Shown here: positions 4,948 to 5,560 of the stretch, piece after piece
Layout of the letters: every line of letters begins with the position of its first letter
Position numbering within the stretch: the stretch's first letter is position 1
DNA from: Paracoccaceae bacterium
GTDB taxonomy: Bacteria > Pseudomonadota > Alphaproteobacteria > Rhodobacterales > Rhodobacteraceae
Reading direction: 5' to 3'
NCBI GenBank assembly: GCA_007128865.1
Contig: SKWP01000102.1
Location: 1-5,560, forward strand
Length of the DNA stretch: 5,560 bases
Notes under the pieces: generated by a model
Seen by the model: the letters and a program-made list of their open reading frames with translations, nothing else
The model's database searches: none
Told to the model about the DNA's origin: nothing
Translations under genes and position numbers: made by a program

Positions 4948-5560
4948 CCTGTGCCGGGTCCGCCCGCCTTTTGCGAAACCCGGTCGCGACAACGTATTTT
5001 TCGGCACTGTCCGAGCGGCTGGCGGGCGGCTTCACATTGGCGACCTTTTCAAAATTCTGCTTCAGGATGGCCTGAAGCCCGCTTTCAGCGCCTCCGGCCA
5101 GCACTTTTGCAACAAATGCCCCGCCTTCTTCCAGCACATCCATGGCAAACTCGGCCGCTGCCTCGCACAGGGCCACGATGCGCAGGTGGTCGGTCTGGCG
5201 ATGGCCCGAGGACGCCGCCGCCATGTCGGAAAGCACCACATCCGCGGGGCCGTCCAGCCACTGCCGGATCCGGTCGTCGGCGCCTTCGGCCATGAAATCG
5301 AGCACATGGGTTTCGGCGCCCGGAAGCGGGTCCACCGGCTGCAGATCCACCCCCAGCACCCGGCCACGGGGCTTGCCCGGCCGTTCACCCAGCGCATTGC
5401 CCCGCGCGACCGCGACCTGCAGCCAGCCGCCCGGCGCACAGCCCAGGTCCACCACCCGCGCGCCGGGGCGCAGAAAGCCGAAGCGGTCGTCAAGTTCAAC
5501 GAGCTTGAAGGCCGCCCTGCCGCGATAGCCTTCGGCCTTTGCGCGGCGGACATAGGGATC
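4940..5560 (-). CDS. rlmE: 23S rRNA (uridine-2552 2'-O)-methyltransferase RlmE (FtsJ/RrmJ), N-terminus outside window
   Basis: The last 206 residues are visible; the frame is open at base 5560, so the start lies beyond the right edge, probably some 25-35 residues away by family length. RlmE methylates the 2'-OH of U2552 in the 23S rRNA A-loop late in large-subunit assembly, using S-adenosylmethionine. Counting from the first visible residue, the whole catalytic tetrad is present: Lys19 in RAAFKL, Asp112 in [10 protein letters not shown], Lys152 in FVAKVLAGG and Glu187 in [12 protein letters not shown]. The S-adenosylmethionine-binding loop DLGCAPGGW is at 38-46, and [13 protein letters not shown] (1-13) is the typical lead-in. 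The C-terminal tail ([11 protein letters not shown]) is short and basic. Its stop codon overlaps the start of the trmO-like gene by eight bases, so the two form a co-transcribed unit running left. The upstream neighbour is not visible. Confidence 0.96.
   Translation of the reverse strand, partial: DPYVRRAKAEGYRGRAAFKLVELDDRFGFLRPGARVVDLGCAPGGWLQVAVARGNALGERPGKPRGRVLGVDLQPVDPLPGAETHVLDFMAEGADDRIRQWLDGPADVVLSDMAAASSGHRQTDHLRIVALCEAAAEFAMDVLEEGGAFVAKVLAGGAESGLQAILKQNFEKVANVKPPASRSDSAEKYVVATGFRKRRADPAQDG

Noticed and set aside
4315..5295. Plus-strand open frame of 326 codons over trmO and rlmE
   Set aside because: It is antisense to two genes with full sets of active-site motifs, and its composition is that of a shadow frame.

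Overview
The window is G+C-rich (about two thirds by eye). Its gene content and protein character suggest an alphaproteobacterium, most likely of the Rhodobacter/Paracoccus group. That placement rests on protein resemblance and gene order only; no rRNA or other phylogenetic marker is present.

Layout. (1) Bases 1-266, minus strand: the N-terminal part of a small membrane protein that runs off the left edge. (2) Bases 397-1188, plus: a complete inositol-monophosphatase-family gene (suhB type), divergent from the membrane protein, with a plausible sigma70-like promoter in the gap. (3) Bases 1189-1381: a 193-base spacer with no gene but three inverted repeats. (4) Bases 1382-4439, plus: a tight three-gene operon for valine breakdown, made of an isobutyryl-CoA dehydrogenase-like acyl-CoA dehydrogenase, a 3-hydroxyisobutyryl-CoA hydrolase and 3-hydroxyisobutyrate dehydrogenase (mmsB). 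Both junctions are ATGA stop/start overlaps. (5) Bases 4447-5560, minus: two overlapping RNA-methyltransferase genes transcribed toward the operon. These are rlmE (23S rRNA 2'-O-methyltransferase, N-terminus cut by the right edge) and a short trmO/TsaA-type tRNA methyltransferase.

The operon enzymes carry out isobutyryl-CoA to methacrylyl-CoA, then (after a hydratase step not encoded here) 3-hydroxyisobutyryl-CoA to 3-hydroxyisobutyrate to methylmalonate semialdehyde. The hydratase and the methylmalonate-semialdehyde dehydrogenase (mmsA) must be encoded elsewhere. The rlmE-trmO pair is an RNA-modification unit and has no evident metabolic link to the operon.

This is essentially housekeeping and core catabolism. 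I found no mobile element, CRISPR array, tRNA/rRNA gene, toxin or defence gene, and no convincing new system. The observations worth a second look are the structured leader before the operon, the contrast in ribosome-binding strength at the two overlaps, the incomplete pathway in the operon, the overlapping rRNA/tRNA methyltransferase pair, and a 7-base convergent junction with no visible terminator.
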